Shown: positions 37,893-46,904 of the stretch, in pieces
How the letters are laid out: every line of letters begins with the position of its first letter
Position numbering within the stretch: the stretch's first letter is position 1
Program-made: the position numbers and the translations under genes
Notes under the pieces: model-generated
Seen by the model: only the letters and a program-made list of their open reading frames with translations
Database searches by the model: none
Told to the model about the DNA's origin: nothing
DNA from: Acidobacteriota bacterium
Lineage (GTDB): Bacteria; Acidobacteriota; Vicinamibacteria; Vicinamibacterales; UBA2999
NCBI GenBank assembly: GCA_016871195.1
Contig: VFZN01000007.1
Span: 98,526-162,525 of the forward strand
Length of the DNA: 64,000 bases
Direction: 5' to 3'

Positions 37893-38290
37893 GCCAGAAA
37901 ATCCGTGTCGTCATTGCCAAGCCGGGTCTCGATGGCCACGATCGTGGCGCCAAGGTGATTGCCCGGGCCCTGCGGGATGCCGGCATGGAGGTCATCTATA
38001 CCGGCCTGAGGCAGACCCCCGAGCAAATTGTCAGTGCCGCCCTGCAGGAGGATGCCGACGTCATCGGACTGTCGATTCTGTCGGGCGCCCATATGCACAT
38101 CTGCCCGCGCATCATAGAACTGCTGCGCGAGAAGGGCCTTGAGGATGTGCAGGTCGTGCTCGGGGGCATCATCCCCGACCAGGATGTGCCGAAGCTGAAC
38201 GTGATGGGCATCACCGGCATCTTCATCCCCGGCACTCCCATGCAGCACATCGTTGACTTCATCATCGCGCATGCCCGCGCGCGCCTCTAG
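37889..38290 (+). CDS. Cobalamin-binding small subunit of acyl-CoA mutase
   Basis: This 133-residue protein is the separate B12-binding domain. It has [18 protein letters not shown], whose DxHxxG holds the cobalt-ligating His, the GLSILSG loop and VVLGGIIP. The fold binds adenosylcobalamin base-off/His-on. Its ATG overlaps the stop of the large subunit, so the two are made in equal numbers. Separate subunits are typical of archaea and some bacteria. No MeaB-type chaperone GTPase gene is in the window. Confidence 0.94.
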   Translation: MSQKIRVVIAKPGLDGHDRGAKVIARALRDAGMEVIYTGLRQTPEQIVSAALQEDADVIGLSILSGAHMHICPRIIELLREKGLEDVQVVLGGIIPDQDVPKLNVMGITGIFIPGTPMQHIVDFIIAHARARL

Positions 38291-38299
38291 GGGACTCCC

Positions 38300-38596
38300 A
38301 TGAGCATCTTCGGCCTGCGTCCATCGCCGCCGGTGTCTGAGGGGGCGACAGGCGCGGTTCCGGCCAGCCCGTCGGCATCGTCAACCGTGGCTCCCCTGGT
38401 GACCGACGCGCAACTCGAGGCCCTCGCCGACATGGTGTCGCGTCGCGTGCTTGCGGCCGTCACCCCGCTGGTGACGGAGGCTGTTCGGGCGCAGGCCTCG
38501 CAGGCCGTTGCAGACCATGTGCCGCCGGTCGTTCGCGAGATCGCCACGACGCTCGTGCGCGAAGAGATCGCACGCATCCGCGAACGTCGACCCTGA
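38300..38596 (+). CDS. Small helical protein, possibly PopZ/DUF2497-like at its C-terminus
   Basis: This 98-residue protein has a Pro/Ser-rich N-terminal part (residues 1-33) and a helical part (about 35-98) ending VVREIATTLVREEIARIRE. This end resembles the oligomerisation helices of PopZ (DUF2497), whose gene stands next to valS in many alphaproteobacteria, and also the helical tails of some deltaproteobacterial response regulators. Both matches are weak, and the position just before valS is what makes it interesting. It sits nine bases after the mutase small subunit. Function is unknown. Confidence 0.5.
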   Translation: MSIFGLRPSPPVSEGATGAVPASPSASSTVAPLVTDAQLEALADMVSRRVLAAVTPLVTEAVRAQASQAVADHVPPVVREIATTLVREEIARIRERRP

Positions 38597-38621
38597 CGCC
38601 GCGCCGGTCGCGGGGGTGCGT

Positions 38622-38627
38622 TACCAT
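38622..38627 (+). promoter_or_regulatory. -10-like box before valS
   Basis: TACCAT ends seven bases before the valS ATG. The intervening bases contain AAGGAG, so both a leaderless and a Shine-Dalgarno start are possible here. Confidence 0.35.
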
Positions 38628-38634
38628 AAGGAGC

Positions 38635-41181
38635 ATGTCCGTCCCGGAAAAGCCCGCACTGGAAGGTCTTGAAGACAAGTGGTCGTCCCGCTGGGAACGC
38701 GACGGCACCTACCGGTTTGATCGTCGCCGTCCCCGCTCGGAGGTGTATGCGATTGACACCCCGCCGCCCACCGTCAGCGGATCACTCCACGTCGGGCATG
38801 TCTTCTCGTACACCCACACCGACATCATCGCCAGGTTCCAGCGCATGCGCGGACGCGAGGTGTTCTACCCGATGGGCTGGGATGACAACGGTTTGCCGAC
38901 CGAGCGACGGGTGCAGAACTACTTCGGGGTGCGCTGCGACCCGTCGCTGCCCTACGACCCGGCGTTTGTGCCGCCGGACACGCCAGAGAAGCACGCCATC
39001 TCAATCTCGCGCCCGAACTTCATTGAGCTCTGCACACGCCTGACACAGGAAGACGAGAAGGCGTTCGAGCATCTGTGGCGCTACCTGGGGCTCTCAGTCG
39101 ACTGGTCGATGACTTATGCCACCATCGGCCGGCGCGAGCAGCGGGTCTCGCAGCAGATGTTCCTGCGCCTCATGCGCCAGGGGCTGGCGTACCAGGTCGA
39201 GGCACCGACGCTGTGGGACGTCGACTTCCGCACGGCGGTGGCGCAGGCCGAACTTGAAGACCGGGACCAGCCTGGTGCGTATCACCGCATTCACTTCGCC
39301 AGGGCTGACGGTCAAGGCGTTGTGGCGATTGAGACCACGCGGCCCGAACTGATTCCGGCCTGCGTGGCGCTGGTCGCGCACCCCGATGATCTGCGCTATC
39401 AGCCGCTGTTTAACACCGAGGTCATCACGCCACTCTTTGGCGTGCGTGTGCCGATGCTGGCGCATCCACTCGCTGATCCCGCGAAGGGCAGCGGCATCGC
39501 GATGATCTGCACGTTCGGCGACATTACGGACGTAACCTGGTGGCGCGAACTGCGCCTGCCGGTGCGTGCCGTGATCCAGCCCAACGGTACGCTCGGTCCG
39601 GTCACGTGGGGAAGCGAGGGGTGGGCGTCGACCGATGTGGCCCGGGCCCAGGCGCACTATGACCAGCTGACGGGACTCTCAGCGAAGAAGGCACAGGCCC
39701 GCATCGTGGAGCTGCTGACGGCCAGCGGTGACCTGCAGGGCGAGCCCCGGCCGATTACCCACGCTGTCAAGTTTTTCGAGAAGGGTGACCGCCCGCTCGA
39801 GATCGTCACCAGCCGGCAGTGGTTCATCCGCACGCTCGACTTCCGGGAGCCCCTGCTGGCGCGCGGGCGCGAGCTGCAATGGCACCCCGAGTACATGCGG
39901 TCGCGATTCGAGAACTGGGTGAATGGCCTGAACGGCGACTGGTGCATCAGCCGCCAGCGGTTTTTCGGCGTACCGTTCCCGGTCTGGTATCCGGTACGCG
40001 ACGACGGAGCGGTCGACTATGCGCATCCGCTGGTGCCTGATGAGACACAGCTGCCTGTGGATCCGTCGACCGATGTGCCCAGCGGGTACACGGCCGATCA
40101 GCGCGGCATGCCTGGCGGGTTTGTCGGCGACCCTGATGTGATGGACACCTGGGCCACGTCCTCGGTGACGCCGCAGATCGTGACGCGGTGGGAAGACAAC
40201 CATGAGGTGTTTGCGCATACCTTCCCGATGGATCTGCGACCACAGGCGCATGACATCATCCGCACCTGGCTGTTCTCCACCGTGCTGCGTGCGCATCTCG
40301 AGAATGATTCGCTGCCGTGGCGGCATGCGTCCATCTCCGGATGGGTGCTCGACCCCGACCGCAAGAAGATGTCCAAATCGAAGGGCAACGTCGTGACGCC
40401 CCTCGGGCTGCTGCAGGAGCACGGTTCGGATGGTGTTCGCTACTGGGCTGCCAAGGGCGGCCCCGGCGTCGACACCGCCTTCGATGTTGGGCAGATGAAG
40501 ATCGGGCGCAAGCTCGCCATGAAGCTCCTGAACGTGTCGAAGTTCGTACTCGCGGGTGAGGTAGCCGAGGGAGTTGTGACCGAACCGCTCGACCGCGGCA
40601 TGCTCATGACACTCGCACTGCTGGTGGACGAGGTGACGAAGGAACTCGAGCGCTACGAGTATGCGCGGGCCCTGCTGAAGATTGAGGGCTTCTTCTGGGA
40701 CTTCTGCGACAACTATGTCGAGGCCGTGAAATCACGGCGCTACGGGGACTTTGGTGCCGAGGAGGCGCAGTCGGCAGCGACGGCTTCGCGCCTAGCGCTC
40801 TCGGTCATGCTGCGGTTGCTGGCACCCTATCTGTCGTTCGCATGCGAAGACGTCTGGTCGTGGTGGAAGTCAGGGTCGGTGCACCGGGCCGCCTGGCCCA
40901 CTCGGGCAGAGGTTGAGGCGGTTTCGGGCACTGACGAGATGGCTCGGCAGGCGCACATCGCGCTTGCGGAGGCCCTGGGTGCCATTCGCAAGGCCAAGAC
41001 CGATCAAAAGCTGTCAGTGGGTGCCGAGGTGTCGGAGGTCGTGTGCACAGTGCCCGCCGAGGCCTTCGCTTCGCTGTCGCTGGTGCAGCGCGACCTGCGC
41101 GCGGCGGTACGGGCTGCGGCACTCACGCTACAGTCTGGTGAGGTAGCTGTGTCGGTGACTCCCCGCGCCACGGAGGCGTGA
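38635..41181 (+). CDS. valS: Valyl-tRNA synthetase, short archaeal/actinobacterial-like type
   Basis: This 848-residue class I synthetase charges tRNA-Val and edits mischarged threonine. It has HVGH as HIGH (VSGSLHVGHVFSYTHTD), MGWDDNGLPTERRVQNY, an editing domain (VAIETTRPELIPACVALVAHPDD, cited as ETTRPELIPACVAL) and KMSKSKGNVV. It is about 100 residues shorter than the E. coli enzyme because the C-terminal coiled-coil arm is reduced. The motifs GWDDNGLPTERR and PPPTVSGSLHVGH are typical of the archaeal/actinobacterial group. AAGGAG precedes the ATG. birA follows 42 bases later. Confidence 0.94.
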   Translation: MSVPEKPALEGLEDKWSSRWERDGTYRFDRRRPRSEVYAIDTPPPTVSGSLHVGHVFSYTHTDIIARFQRMRGREVFYPMGWDDNGLPTERRVQNYFGVRCDPSLPYDPAFVPPDTPEKHAISISRPNFIELCTRLTQEDEKAFEHLWRYLGLSVDWSMTYATIGRREQRVSQQMFLRLMRQGLAYQVEAPTLWDVDFRTAVAQAELEDRDQPGAYHRIHFARADGQGVVAIETTRPELIPACVALVAHPDDLRYQPLFNTEVITPLFGVRVPMLAHPLADPAKGSGIAMICTFGDITDVTWWRELRLPVRAVIQPNGTLGPVTWGSEGWASTDVARAQAHYDQLTGLSAKKAQARIVELLTASGDLQGEPRPITHAVKFFEKGDRPLEIVTSRQWFIRTLDFREPLLARGRELQWHPEYMRSRFENWVNGLNGDWCISRQRFFGVPFPVWYPVRDDGAVDYAHPLVPDETQLPVDPSTDVPSGYTADQRGMPGGFVGDPDVMDTWATSSVTPQIVTRWEDNHEVFAHTFPMDLRPQAHDIIRTWLFSTVLRAHLENDSLPWRHASISGWVLDPDRKKMSKSKGNVVTPLGLLQEHGSDGVRYWAAKGGPGVDTAFDVGQMKIGRKLAMKLLNVSKFVLAGEVAEGVVTEPLDRGMLMTLALLVDEVTKELERYEYARALLKIEGFFWDFCDNYVEAVKSRRYGDFGAEEAQSAATASRLALSVMLRLLAPYLSFACEDVWSWWKSGSVHRAAWPTRAEVEAVSGTDEMARQAHIALAEALGAIRKAKTDQKLSVGAEVSEVVCTVPAEAFASLSLVQRDLRAAVRAAALTLQSGEVAVSVTPRATEA

Positions 41182-41223
41182 ATCGCACCGTCTGGCGCTC
41201 GTGGTCGCAACGGACAACAGGGT

Positions 41224-42084
41224 ATGCCAGTTGAGTGGCAGACGACAGACTCGTATGTCGGCCCGGTCGGTGCCGAGGGCGCCCTGGCCGCCCTCGCGGA
41301 GCGGCGCCCTGACGTGCGCCTGTCGGTCTCGTGGCTTCCCGTGATCGGTTCCACCATGGACGCGCTGTCGGCGCGTGCCGAACAGGGGGCCCCGGCTGGA
41401 ACGGTGGTTGGGGCCGACCGGCAGACTGCGGGTCGGGGGCGACGCGGCCATGTGTGGGTGTCGCCACCCAGAGCGGGCCTGTATCTGTCGTACCTGCTCA
41501 GGCCCGTCGGTGATGTGTCGCTCATCACGCTGGCCGCAGGTGTGGGTATCATGCGGACCCTGACGGCCATCGGCGTCACAACGGCTGAACTCAAATGGCC
41601 GAATGATGTCATGGTGGGCTCACGCAAGCTCGCAGGCGTGCTGACCGAAGGCGCACACTTCGGCACGACGCACGCCACGGTGATCGTCGGTGTGGGGCTC
41701 AATCTGCAGCGCGCGGCCTATCCGCCGGACGTGGCCGGGCGGGCGGTGTCCCTCGAAGATCTCGGAGGGGCCAGCGAAGGACTGGCGGGCGGGCCCCTGC
41801 TGGCAATCCTCCTCGAGGCGCTCCACGATGTGTGGCACATGCTCGGCAGCGGACAGCATGACGTCCTGCGTCGGGAGTGGAGTCAGTGGGCTCCGTCAGC
41901 GACGGGTTCACGCGTCACCTGGGAGGAACCTTCCGGACCCATGGAAGGACTCACACAGGGCATCGAGGCCTCCGGCGGGCTGCGGGTGCAGACACCGCAG
42001 GGCGCCGAACAGATCGTGAGAGGTGCAGTGCATTGGGACTCGTTTCATGGCGGTTGTCGCCTGTCGCGAGGGCGTGATGTCTGA
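41224..42084 (+). CDS. birA: Biotin--[acetyl-CoA-carboxylase] ligase
   Basis: This 286-residue protein attaches biotin to carrier proteins. Conserved motifs are the biotinyl-AMP loop GRGRRGHVWVSP and KWPNDVMVG, plus GVGLNLQ. The N-terminal 40 residues have no winged helix, so this is the monofunctional class without repressor activity. The C-terminal SH3-like domain is present. The stop overlaps the next ATG by eight bases. Confidence 0.92.
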   Translation: MPVEWQTTDSYVGPVGAEGALAALAERRPDVRLSVSWLPVIGSTMDALSARAEQGAPAGTVVGADRQTAGRGRRGHVWVSPPRAGLYLSYLLRPVGDVSLITLAAGVGIMRTLTAIGVTTAELKWPNDVMVGSRKLAGVLTEGAHFGTTHATVIVGVGLNLQRAAYPPDVAGRAVSLEDLGGASEGLAGGPLLAILLEALHDVWHMLGSGQHDVLRREWSQWAPSATGSRVTWEEPSGPMEGLTQGIEASGGLRVQTPQGAEQIVRGAVHWDSFHGGCRLSRGRDV

Positions 42085-42799
42085 CATCGACCACTTCTGT
42101 CGCGAGGTTGAGGCCCATCTGTGTCGTCGCAACAGTGGTCACCTGATTCGCCTGGTCGGCCCGTCGTTCGAGTGCGTGTGTCGATGGGCGGAGCAGGGCA
42201 TCCCATTGCAGGTGGCCCAGACGGGCATTGATCGCTACGTCGACCGGCAACAGCGCAAGCCGGGACGTCGCCGTCCCGTGCGCGTCGAGTTCTGCGAGGC
42301 CGATGTGCTGGATGCGTTCGATGACTGGCGACGAGCCGTCGGTGTGGCAGGCATTGCGGCCGATCCCGCCGGAGGTCCCCCGGTAGAGGAACCGATCCCG
42401 ACGCAGGCGAGGAGCCGTCGTTCACTGCCGGCGCATCTTGACCGACTGCTTGCACGGTTGACCGTACTGCGCGGGAGCAATCAACTTGGCCCCGTGTTCG
42501 ACGACGCTCTGCGCACCGCGATTACGCAGCTTGACCGCATCCGCGTCGGCGCTGAACATGCGCGCGGTGACGCCAGGCAGGCGGCCATTGCCGAGACTGA
42601 GGCCGTGGGACGGCAACTCTTCGCCCGATGCGAACCGGTTATGCCGGATGAGGCGCGCCAGGCGGTTCGGCAAGAGGCCGTCCGGTCGCTGGCCCCCTAT
42701 GCGGCCCGACTGAGTGCGCACGATTACGACGCGGCGACTTCGGCGTCGTATGGCCAGTTGCTGCGTGATGCCCTCGGGCTTCCAGATTTCACCTTCTGA
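42077..42799 (+). CDS. Conserved hypothetical helical protein after birA
   Basis: This 240-residue protein is predicted mostly helical and has no catalytic motif I recognise. The N-terminal part carries WAEQGIPLQVAQTGIDRYVDR, a GIPLxVxxxGI pattern I have seen in uncharacterised bacterial proteins with a short winged-helix-like start. A Pro-rich linker (about residues 95-125) leads to a long helical C-terminal half. It starts inside the birA end and is eight bases before the RlmD-family gene, so the three may be co-translated. Function unknown. Confidence 0.6.
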   Translation: MSDIDHFCREVEAHLCRRNSGHLIRLVGPSFECVCRWAEQGIPLQVAQTGIDRYVDRQQRKPGRRRPVRVEFCEADVLDAFDDWRRAVGVAGIAADPAGGPPVEEPIPTQARSRRSLPAHLDRLLARLTVLRGSNQLGPVFDDALRTAITQLDRIRVGAEHARGDARQAAIAETEAVGRQLFARCEPVMPDEARQAVRQEAVRSLAPYAARLSAHDYDAATSASYGQLLRDALGLPDFTF

Positions 42800-42806
42800 G
42801 GTGCGG

Positions 42807-44072
42807 ATGGACGCCGGTTCCGTGGTGACATTGACAGCGGAGAAGCCTGTGGCCGGTGGGTGGATGCTCGCCCGGCACGACGGTGCCATCGTATTCGTGG
42901 CAGGCGCCCTGCCTGGCGAGGTCGTCGATGTGTTAATCAGGCGCCTGCAGAAAGGGTCGGCGTGGGCTGACGTGGTGTCGGTCCGGCAGGCATCTCCAGA
43001 TCGTGTCGGCGAATTCAACCCTTGTGGTGGGAACGTGCTGGCCCATGCGGGATACGAGGCCCAGCTGCGGCTGAAGGCCGCGATCATCGACGATGCGTTC
43101 CGGCGCGTGGGGCGCTGTCCGTTGCCGTCGCTGCCACAGGTGGTTGGGTCACCGGCAACGGGTTACCGCATGCGGGCCCGCCTGCACGTGCAGCAGGGGC
43201 AGGTGGGGTTCTATCGGGAACACTCGCACGACCTGTGTCCGGTCGCTCAAACAGGGCAGCTGTCGTCGGCCGCCGAAGCCGTGGTCGATGCGCTGAACGG
43301 ACAGGCCGTTGTGCTGCGTGCGTCTGGCGTCACGGTGGTGGAGCTGTCCGAAAATCGTGAAGGCACACAGCGGGTGCTGCACTGTGTCGTGCGACCCGGC
43401 GGGGACGGGGCCGCACTGACGGCGCTGGGGCAGGTGGCGGGTGTCACGGGACTGTCGTGGGCCAGCGAAGGCTTGCCGCGCGTGACCGTAGCCAGTGGTC
43501 AGCCGGACATCACCGAGTCGTTTGTCAGAGGCGACAGGCGCTGGACATTGACCAGGAACGTGCGGGCATTCTTCCAGGGCAACCGCTTCCTGCTCGATGG
43601 GCTGGTGCAGCATGTGTGCGATCAGCTGCATCGCGGAGGCGTTGCCGATCTCTACGCGGGTGTGGGACTGTTCAGTGTGGCCGCGACGGCACTGGGGCAC
43701 CTGCCCGTCGTGGCGGTCGAGTCTGATGCGGTGGCGGGACGGGACCTCAAAAACAACGGCCGCGAGTGGCGAGGATTGCTACAGACCCGGGTCGCTTCGG
43801 TGGAAGACTACCTGCAGAGTCATCGGGCCCTATCGGTGGCCACCGTGGTGGTCGACCCCCCGAGGACAGGACTGACGCGCCAGGTGTTGTCGGCCCTTAT
43901 TGCGCAGCAGGTAGCGAGGGTCGTCTATGTATCGTGCGATGTCGCGACCCTCGCGCGCGATGCACGCGTGTGGCTTGCTGCGGGATATCGGCTGACGGAC
44001 CTGCAGGCGTTTGATCTGTTCCCACAGACGGCGCATATCGAAACCGTCGCCGTGTTTGACTGGTCAGCCTGA
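42807..44072 (+). CDS. RNA (uracil-5-)methyltransferase, RlmD/RumA family
   Basis: This 421-residue AdoMet enzyme makes 5-methyluridine in rRNA or tRNA. It has a TRAM domain (residues about 1-55), DLYAGVGLFSV as the AdoMet-binding motif, VVVDPPRTGL, catalytic Cys in VYVSCDVATLARD and general base Glu in AHIETVAVF. The [4Fe-4S] motif CxxxxxCGGC of RlmD is reduced to one Cys, FNPCGGN (C73). An in-frame GTG at 42801 is possible. Its stop runs nine bases into the convergent amidotransferase gene. The exact target base cannot be fixed. Confidence 0.9.
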   Translation: MDAGSVVTLTAEKPVAGGWMLARHDGAIVFVAGALPGEVVDVLIRRLQKGSAWADVVSVRQASPDRVGEFNPCGGNVLAHAGYEAQLRLKAAIIDDAFRRVGRCPLPSLPQVVGSPATGYRMRARLHVQQGQVGFYREHSHDLCPVAQTGQLSSAAEAVVDALNGQAVVLRASGVTVVELSENREGTQRVLHCVVRPGGDGAALTALGQVAGVTGLSWASEGLPRVTVASGQPDITESFVRGDRRWTLTRNVRAFFQGNRFLLDGLVQHVCDQLHRGGVADLYAGVGLFSVAATALGHLPVVAVESDAVAGRDLKNNGREWRGLLQTRVASVEDYLQSHRALSVATVVVDPPRTGLTRQVLSALIAQQVARVVYVSCDVATLARDARVWLAAGYRLTDLQAFDLFPQTAHIETVAVFDWSA

Positions 44073-44786
44073 TCGGCGGCGCCGCCACGCGGCCGCCGCT
44101 GAAAGGCATGCCGAAAATAGCCCCAGGAACTCGCCACTCTGGACGAAGTTCTCCGGGTGCCATTGCACACCGATTGCGAACGGATGCGTGAGGAACTCCA
44201 CCGCTTCGACGACGCCATCACGGGCGCGGGCGGTGACCCGCAGGCCGCTGCCCACCTCCTTGACCGCCTGGTGATGACGACTGTTGACAGGCACCGCCTG
44301 AAGCGACGGGTGCTCATTCGCCAGACACCGGGCCAGCAGGCTGCCGGGTACGACGTCGATCACATGGGGGCAGGCGGTCGGTGTGGTGACGTCGACGTGA
44401 GGTGCGGCCTCCCGCACGTCCGAGGGAATGTCCTGCACCAGGGTGCCCCCGCAGGCGACGTTCATGACCTGCACGCCGCGACAAATGGCCAGCAGTGGAA
44501 GGCCCCACGTCAGGCACATTCGCGCGACGGCGAGTTCGAACTGGTCGCGCTCGGCGGGCACCATCCGGGTCAGGGCATGCGGAGCCTGCCCGTAAAGCGC
44601 GGGGTCCATGTCGCCGCCGCCTGTGAGAATCACGGCATCCACGGTGTCGGGCAACGCAGGCACGTCGGCCATGCGCTCGGCATCGATCTCCACAGGGATG
44701 CCGCCGGCGCGTTCGATCGAGGCGAGGTAGTCGGCCATCCGTGACGTGCGGCACACGGCGACGCGCGGGCATGCCGCGGTATTCAC
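44064..44786 (-). CDS. Class I glutamine amidotransferase, PuuD-like
   Basis: This 240-residue protein belongs to the gamma-glutamyl-gamma-aminobutyrate hydrolase (peptidase C26) family. The nucleophile elbow is CRGVQVMNVACGG, and the His-Glu pair is GVQWHPENF. TGGGDMDPALYG is also typical. These enzymes release gamma-glutamyl groups from polyamine-derived or other gamma-glutamyl compounds. I use a GTG start at 44786 that overlaps the argS stop as GTGA. A longer frame inside argS is unlikely. It appears coupled to argS. Confidence 0.88.
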   Translation of the reverse strand: MNTAACPRVAVCRTSRMADYLASIERAGGIPVEIDAERMADVPALPDTVDAVILTGGGDMDPALYGQAPHALTRMVPAERDQFELAVARMCLTWGLPLLAICRGVQVMNVACGGTLVQDIPSDVREAAPHVDVTTPTACPHVIDVVPGSLLARCLANEHPSLQAVPVNSRHHQAVKEVGSGLRVTARARDGVVEAVEFLTHPFAIGVQWHPENFVQSGEFLGLFSACLSAAAAWRRRRSG

Positions 44787-46792
44787 ATGCGCCCCGGCAC
44801 CGCGATGCCCATGAGGTCGAGCACGCGCGTCAGCTGGCGGCGATAGTAGACCACGGCCGCCGCACGCCACCGGCGCACATCCTCCCGCTCTTCATTGACG
44901 ATCGGCGCCTTGTGGTAGAAGCCGTTGAACTGCTGGGCCAGCCCAAACCCGTATTTGGCGAGTACGGAAAACTCCAGCGTGCGCACCACCTGCTCGACAA
45001 TGTCGTCGAGGCGGGAGGCTTCCAGCACCAGGGCCCAAAGCTCATGGTCTCCGTCCGCGCCGGCGAGGGCGTCTGTGGGGAGGTCAGTCAGGGACGCAAG
45101 CATCGACGCCTCTGTGAGTCCAGTGCGATCCTGCAGTTTCTGGAAAATATTATTGGCACGCACGACGGCGTATTGCAGATACGGGCCGCTTTCACCTTCG
45201 AAGCTGAGTGCTTCGTCGATATCGAAGGCGATGACCTTGGTCCGCGAGAATTTCACGAGGAAGTAGCGGACGGCGGCGATGCCGATGGCCTCTGCCACCT
45301 GCCGACGCTCGGTCTCGACGAGGTCGGGTTGGCGACGGGCCACTTCCATATCGGCCTTGTCGATAACGCGGTCGAGCAGGTCATCGGCCTTGACGCCGAG
45401 CCCCTTGCGTCCCGAGACCTCAACGAAGGGTTTTGGGGCGGCCTCCGAGCCGGGGGCGGGCGCGAAACCGAGCTCACGGGCGGTGGCATGTGACAGGGCC
45501 ACCATCTCGTAGGAGAAGTGTGTCAGCCGTGCCGATTCGTCGGGATGGCCCACGGCGATGAGCGCTTGTTTGAGCAGCTTCTGCAGGTAGGACTGCCGAA
45601 CGTCAATCACGTTGTAGATCGCCGCGGCCGCTCCGAATGGCGGATGGGTCGGCTCTGACACCTGAGGGTCGCTGGTGGTGGCGTAGAGCGGGGTGCCATC
45701 GATGCGCGAGGCAAAGCGGCGGTAGCGGAAGTCGCGACCGAGGATGCCCGACTTCCAGAACTGGTAGGCCATGTCCTTGCCGACATACGTGACGGTGCCG
45801 TTCGAGCGCACAATCACCTTCTCGCGCTGCTCCGGGTCGTCATCGGCGGTGGCCTCGTCGGTGCCCGGCGCTTCGTCGATGGGCATGACCCAGCAGCCGG
45901 CCAGCTTTCCGTGGTCGCGCAGGACTACGGCACCGCGCTCTTTCAGCACCTCGAAGGCCCGCGCCCAGAACTTCAGCCGCAGAATGTCACCCTCCCAGGT
46001 CAGCAGGTCGTAATCGATGCCGAGCCGCGCCATCGTGCGGAGGTGGCAGCGGACGATGCGGTCGGCAATGAAGGCGGCCATCGGCGCGGCAGGCGCCTCC
46101 CCGTGTTCGATGGCATGCAGCGTGGCGGCGCGGACGGCTAGGCGTTCGCGGTCGCCGTCGTACCATTCGGTGACCCGTGCATAGAGATCCCAGCAGAAGT
46201 AGTCGAAGCGTGTGGTGTCGGCAATCCGTCGCACATCATCGAGCGAGAGGCCTTCGAGATGCTGGAATCCGACCACGACATCGGCCACCTGCACGCCGGT
46301 GTCGTCGATGTAATTCTGGACTTCGACGGGCGTGCCCCGGAAGCGCAGGACGCGCACAAGCGTATCGCCGAGGGCCGAGTTGCGGAGATGCCCGATGTGC
46401 GCAGCCTTGTTGGGGTTGATGGCGGTGTGCTCGACAATCGTCTTGCCCTCGGTCACGGGCCGCGAGGGCACCGGGCCGAACAGGCCGAGTCTGGACCGCA
46501 GAAATCCGGCGCGATCGAGAAAGACGTTGAGATACCCATTCGGGGTCGCCTCGACGCGGCTCACACCCTCCAGTGAACCGAGGTGCGTGGCCAGTTCACG
46601 GGCGATGGCCCCGGGAGCCTTGCGCAGGCGGCGGGCCAGTTCGAAGGCTACCGGTGTACCGAGGTCGCCCAGTGTTCGGTTGGGCGGAGTCTCGATGGCA
46701 ATGGCCACGGCGTCACTGTCGGGCATCGCGTAGACGTCCGACAGAACGGTGCGGATGCGGTGCTTGAGGGCGTCGTGCAGCGGCAGAATCAT
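44783..46792 (-). CDS. argS: Arginyl-tRNA synthetase
   Basis: The 669-residue class Ia enzyme charges tRNA-Arg. The HIGH motif is HIGH in full (NPNKAAHIGHLRNSALGDTLVR, cited as AHIGHLRNS). The KMSKS region is degenerate, as usual in ArgRS (SGRKGLGVKADDLLD). The C-terminal anticodon domain is the DALR type (YAVVRANNIFQKL, GIAVPGRM at the end). The 669 residues are about 90 more than E. coli ArgRS, mostly in loops. It is translationally coupled to the amidotransferase. Confidence 0.96.
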   Translation of the reverse strand: MILPLHDALKHRIRTVLSDVYAMPDSDAVAIAIETPPNRTLGDLGTPVAFELARRLRKAPGAIARELATHLGSLEGVSRVEATPNGYLNVFLDRAGFLRSRLGLFGPVPSRPVTEGKTIVEHTAINPNKAAHIGHLRNSALGDTLVRVLRFRGTPVEVQNYIDDTGVQVADVVVGFQHLEGLSLDDVRRIADTTRFDYFCWDLYARVTEWYDGDRERLAVRAATLHAIEHGEAPAAPMAAFIADRIVRCHLRTMARLGIDYDLLTWEGDILRLKFWARAFEVLKERGAVVLRDHGKLAGCWVMPIDEAPGTDEATADDDPEQREKVIVRSNGTVTYVGKDMAYQFWKSGILGRDFRYRRFASRIDGTPLYATTSDPQVSEPTHPPFGAAAAIYNVIDVRQSYLQKLLKQALIAVGHPDESARLTHFSYEMVALSHATARELGFAPAPGSEAAPKPFVEVSGRKGLGVKADDLLDRVIDKADMEVARRQPDLVETERRQVAEAIGIAAVRYFLVKFSRTKVIAFDIDEALSFEGESGPYLQYAVVRANNIFQKLQDRTGLTEASMLASLTDLPTDALAGADGDHELWALVLEASRLDDIVEQVVRTLEFSVLAKYGFGLAQQFNGFYHKAPIVNEEREDVRRWRAAAVVYYRRQLTRVLDLMGIAVPGRM

Positions 46793-46886
46793 GGGTGTCG
46801 CGTTCGTTGACTCACTCGGGAGCGTGCGTTACGCTCCAGGTCAGGGCACTTGCGGGAACGTATTCCGCATCAGGCCCTCGGCATTT

Positions 46887-46892
46887 TACTGT
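46887..46892 (+). promoter_or_regulatory. -10-like box before the TPR gene
   Basis: TACTGT lies nine bases before an in-frame GTG (46902) and 12 bases before the ATG (46905). No Shine-Dalgarno is visible. Confidence 0.35.
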
Positions 46893-46904
46893 GTTCCCCC
46901 TGTG

